This document shows positions 5,080-6,745 of a stretch of DNA of 6,745 nt, in pieces (positions within the stretch are counted from its first letter, which is position 1; each line of letters starts with the position of its first letter). This stretch comes from Oscillospiraceae bacterium (GTDB taxonomy: Bacteria; Bacillota; Clostridia; Oscillospirales; Oscillospiraceae), in assembly GCA_031264545.1 (NCBI GenBank), contig JAISDV010000056.1:1-6745 (forward strand). Reading direction: 5' to 3'. A model generated the notes under the pieces. It did no database searches, was not told the origin of the DNA, and saw only the letters and a list, made by a program, of their open reading frames with translations. A program made the translations under genes and the position numbers.

Positions 5080-6555
5080 ATGAGAAAAAGCGGCGTGCTC
5101 ATGCATATCAGCTCGCTTCCCTCACGCTGGGGCATCGGCTCTCTGGGAGATGAAGCGATAAAATTCGTCGATTTTCTGGCCGCGGCCGGCCAAAGCTTCT
5201 GGCAAGTGCTGCCCGTCTCGCCGACAGGCTTCGGCGATTCGCCTTACCAGGCGTTTTCTTCCATTGCGGGGAACCCCTATTTTATTGATCTCGACCTGCT
5301 GTGCCGGGACGGGCTTCTGGAGAAACCGGAGTACGCCGGCCTAGACTGGGGCAGCGATCCCGAGCGTGTGGATTACGGCCGTATGAGCCAAAACCGCCCC
5401 CAGGTGCTCAGAAGGGCCGCCGGCCGGCTGCTGCGCGCAGATGACGGCGAATTCCGCGGCTTCTGCGCCGAAAACAGCGCATGGCTTGACAGTTACGCCC
5501 TGTTTATGGCGATCAAGGACAGCCGGGGCGGCCGCTCATGGGAAAACTGGGAGGAACCGCTCAGGCTTTCGCGGCGCGGCGCTTTAGACGGCGTGAGGGC
5601 GTCGCTTCAAAACGCTGTCGACTTTCACCGCGCGGTGCAGTTTTTCTTTTTCCGGCAATGGGACCGGCTGAAGCGCTACGCGAACGGCCGCGGCGTCTCA
5701 ATCATCGGCGATCTCCCGATATACGCGGCGGCAGACTCCGCCGATGTCTGGGAAAATCCCCGGCTGTTCAGGCTGGACGACTCGCTCCGTCCCGTCGACG
5801 TGGCCGGCTGCCCGCCGGACGGCTTTTGTCCGGGCGGCCAGCTCTGGGGAAACCCGCTCTACCGCTGGGAGGAACACCGGAAAGACGGTTTCAGCTGGTG
5901 GGCAGACCGGATAAAGCGCCAATTCGCGCTGTTCGACCTGCTCAGGATCGACCATTTCAGGGGGTTCGCGGGCTATTACGCAATCCCTGCCGGCGCGCGG
6001 ACGGCGCAGTCCGGGCATTGGGAAAAAGGGCCGGGAATGACGCTTTTTTCCGCCGTCGGGCGCGCGCTCGGCGCTATGCCCATCATTGCGGAGGATCTGG
6101 GCTTTCTTGACGATTCGGTCCGCAGCCTCCTCGAGGAGAGCGGCTTTCCCGGAATGCGGGTGATGCAGTTCGCCTTCAGCCCCGAAGAGGACAGCCGCTA
6201 TCTCCCGCACAATTATGTGCAAAACTGCGTCGCCTATACCGGCACGCATGACAATACCACCGCCCGCGGTTGGTTCGAGAGCGCCCCGCAGGCCGAGCTT
6301 AGCAAGGCCCTGGACTATCTGCGCATACGCGGGGACGAAAGGCCGGAGCGCGCCATGCTCCGCGCGCTCTGGGGCAGTGCCGCCGGACTTGTGATCGCGC
6401 CTGTGCAGGACCTTCTCGGTCTCGGGCCGGAGGCGAGAATGAACACGCCCGGCACGCTCGGCGGCAACTGGCAGTGGCGCCTGCGACCCAATTCCGGGCT
6501 TGCGGAACGCGCCGGCCGGCTCAGAAGCCTGACGGCGCTTCACGGCAGACTGTAG
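5080..6555 (+). CDS. malQ: 4-alpha-glucanotransferase (amylomaltase, GH77)
   Basis: A cytoplasmic enzyme that transfers 4-alpha-glucan segments between maltodextrins and releases glucose, used in maltose/starch breakdown or glycogen turnover. The product is 491 residues, typical of bacterial GH77, a single (beta/alpha)8 barrel with family insertions. The N-terminus shows the hallmark SGVLMHISSLPSRWGIGSLG (4-23), then WQVLPVSPTGFGDSPYQ (41-57). The flexible loop PPDGFCPGGQLWGNPLY spans 245-261. Catalytic residues are nucleophile D291 in LRIDHFRGF, acid/base E338 in IAEDLG and the stabilising D391 in YTGTHDN. The C-terminal MNTPGT...NWQWR (454-466) is also conserved. ATG 5080 was chosen over an in-frame GTG at 5041 because it matches the family N-terminus and has AAAGG eight bases upstream. 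It is divergent from spoVAD with its own promoter. No maltose transporter or phosphorylase is visible. A recombinase gene converges on it 19 bases past its stop. Confidence 0.97.
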   Translation: MRKSGVLMHISSLPSRWGIGSLGDEAIKFVDFLAAAGQSFWQVLPVSPTGFGDSPYQAFSSIAGNPYFIDLDLLCRDGLLEKPEYAGLDWGSDPERVDYGRMSQNRPQVLRRAAGRLLRADDGEFRGFCAENSAWLDSYALFMAIKDSRGGRSWENWEEPLRLSRRGALDGVRASLQNAVDFHRAVQFFFFRQWDRLKRYANGRGVSIIGDLPIYAAADSADVWENPRLFRLDDSLRPVDVAGCPPDGFCPGGQLWGNPLYRWEEHRKDGFSWWADRIKRQFALFDLLRIDHFRGFAGYYAIPAGARTAQSGHWEKGPGMTLFSAVGRALGAMPIIAEDLGFLDDSVRSLLEESGFPGMRVMQFAFSPEEDSRYLPHNYVQNCVAYTGTHDNTTARGWFESAPQAELSKALDYLRIRGDERPERAMLRALWGSAAGLVIAPVQDLLGLGPEARMNTPGTLGGNWQWRLRPNSGLAERAGRLRSLTALHGRL

Positions 6556-6574
6556 GAGATCGGTCTTTGGCACC

Positions 6575-6745
6575 TTAGAACAGCGTCATAGCGAGGTAAA
6601 CCTTGTCCCGGTCGTCCTGCGAAATGCCCAGATACCGGCGCGTGATTTCAAAGGAACTATGATTATAGATGTCCATCAGCATAACGGGCTGCACCCCGGC
6701 CTTCCACGCGAAGTAACCGAAGGTTTTACGCAATGAATGACAGGC
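6575..6745 (-). CDS. Tyrosine recombinase, C-terminal fragment (gene continues past the window)
   Basis: A third tyrosine recombinase, of which only the last 56 residues lie in the window; the gene enters from the right edge and ends at TAA (6575-6577). The visible part carries the end of the catalytic domain: the H-x-x-R box in CHSLRKTFGYF (H3, R6 of the fragment), then DIYNHSS, where NHSS replaces the more common GH (H29), and nucleophile Y38 in ITRRYLGIS, followed by a short tail. The HSLRKTFGY and NHSS wording separates it from the other two recombinases and matches a different integrase subgroup found in Firmicutes elements and phages. It converges on malQ with 19 bases between stop codons and no obvious terminator. 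It may mark the end of a second integrated element to the right. Whether the gene is complete cannot be seen. Confidence 0.85.
   Translation of the reverse strand, partial: ACHSLRKTFGYFAWKAGVQPVMLMDIYNHSSFEITRRYLGISQDDRDKVYLAMTLF

Noticed and set aside
5698..6573. 291-codon minus-strand frame opposite malQ
   Set aside because: It is antisense to a firmly identified malQ and has a low-complexity Ala/Arg/Pro-rich product.

Overview
The window comes from the chromosome of an endospore-forming, fairly G+C-rich member of the Firmicutes, most likely a gut-type Clostridia (Oscillospiraceae/Ruminococcaceae-like; this is inference). The evidence is a spoVA pair (spoVAD, spoVAE), AGGAG-type ribosome binding sites, sigma-A-like promoters, and a Clostridia-type integrase/excisionase module next to a tRNA-Leu gene.

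Left part (1 to about 3050): the recombination end of an integrated mobile element. After about 500 bases with no convincing gene come a 297-residue tyrosine recombinase, an overlapping 62-residue excisionase-like winged-HTH protein, and a 405-residue Tn916-type integrase with all catalytic residues. Between the excisionase and the integrase is a promoter-like sequence whose -10 box lies between the arms of a perfect 12-bp inverted repeat, which suggests an autoregulatory operator. Downstream of the integrase is a tandem pair of 11-bp repeats plus an inverted copy, which fit arm-type integrase binding sites. The integrase points at the 3' end of tRNA-Leu(UAG), the likely attachment gene. Local base composition fits a transferred segment: 30 of 60 bases are G/C at 1681-1740 against 43 of 60 at 5521-5580.

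Middle and right (3053 to 6555): a chromosomal islet. It holds tRNA-Leu(UAG) on the minus strand with encoded CCA, its own terminator and a strong upstream promoter; then, also on the minus strand, spoVAE and spoVAD (dipicolinic acid transport for spores); then, divergently on the plus strand, malQ (GH77 4-alpha-glucanotransferase) with its own promoter. spoVAC, the usual gene before spoVAD, is not here; malQ occupies that position.

Right edge (6575 to 6745): the C-terminal end of a third, different tyrosine recombinase on the minus strand, converging on malQ with only 19 bases between the stop codons. The chromosomal islet is therefore bordered on both sides by recombinase genes pointing into it, which suggests two independent integration events or one hotspot.

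No CRISPR array, rRNA gene, transposase or recognisable defence gene was seen. The most interesting items are the integrase promoter/operator architecture, the arm-site repeats, a degenerate tRNA-Leu-like piece in the tRNA leader, and the recombinase directly abutting malQ.
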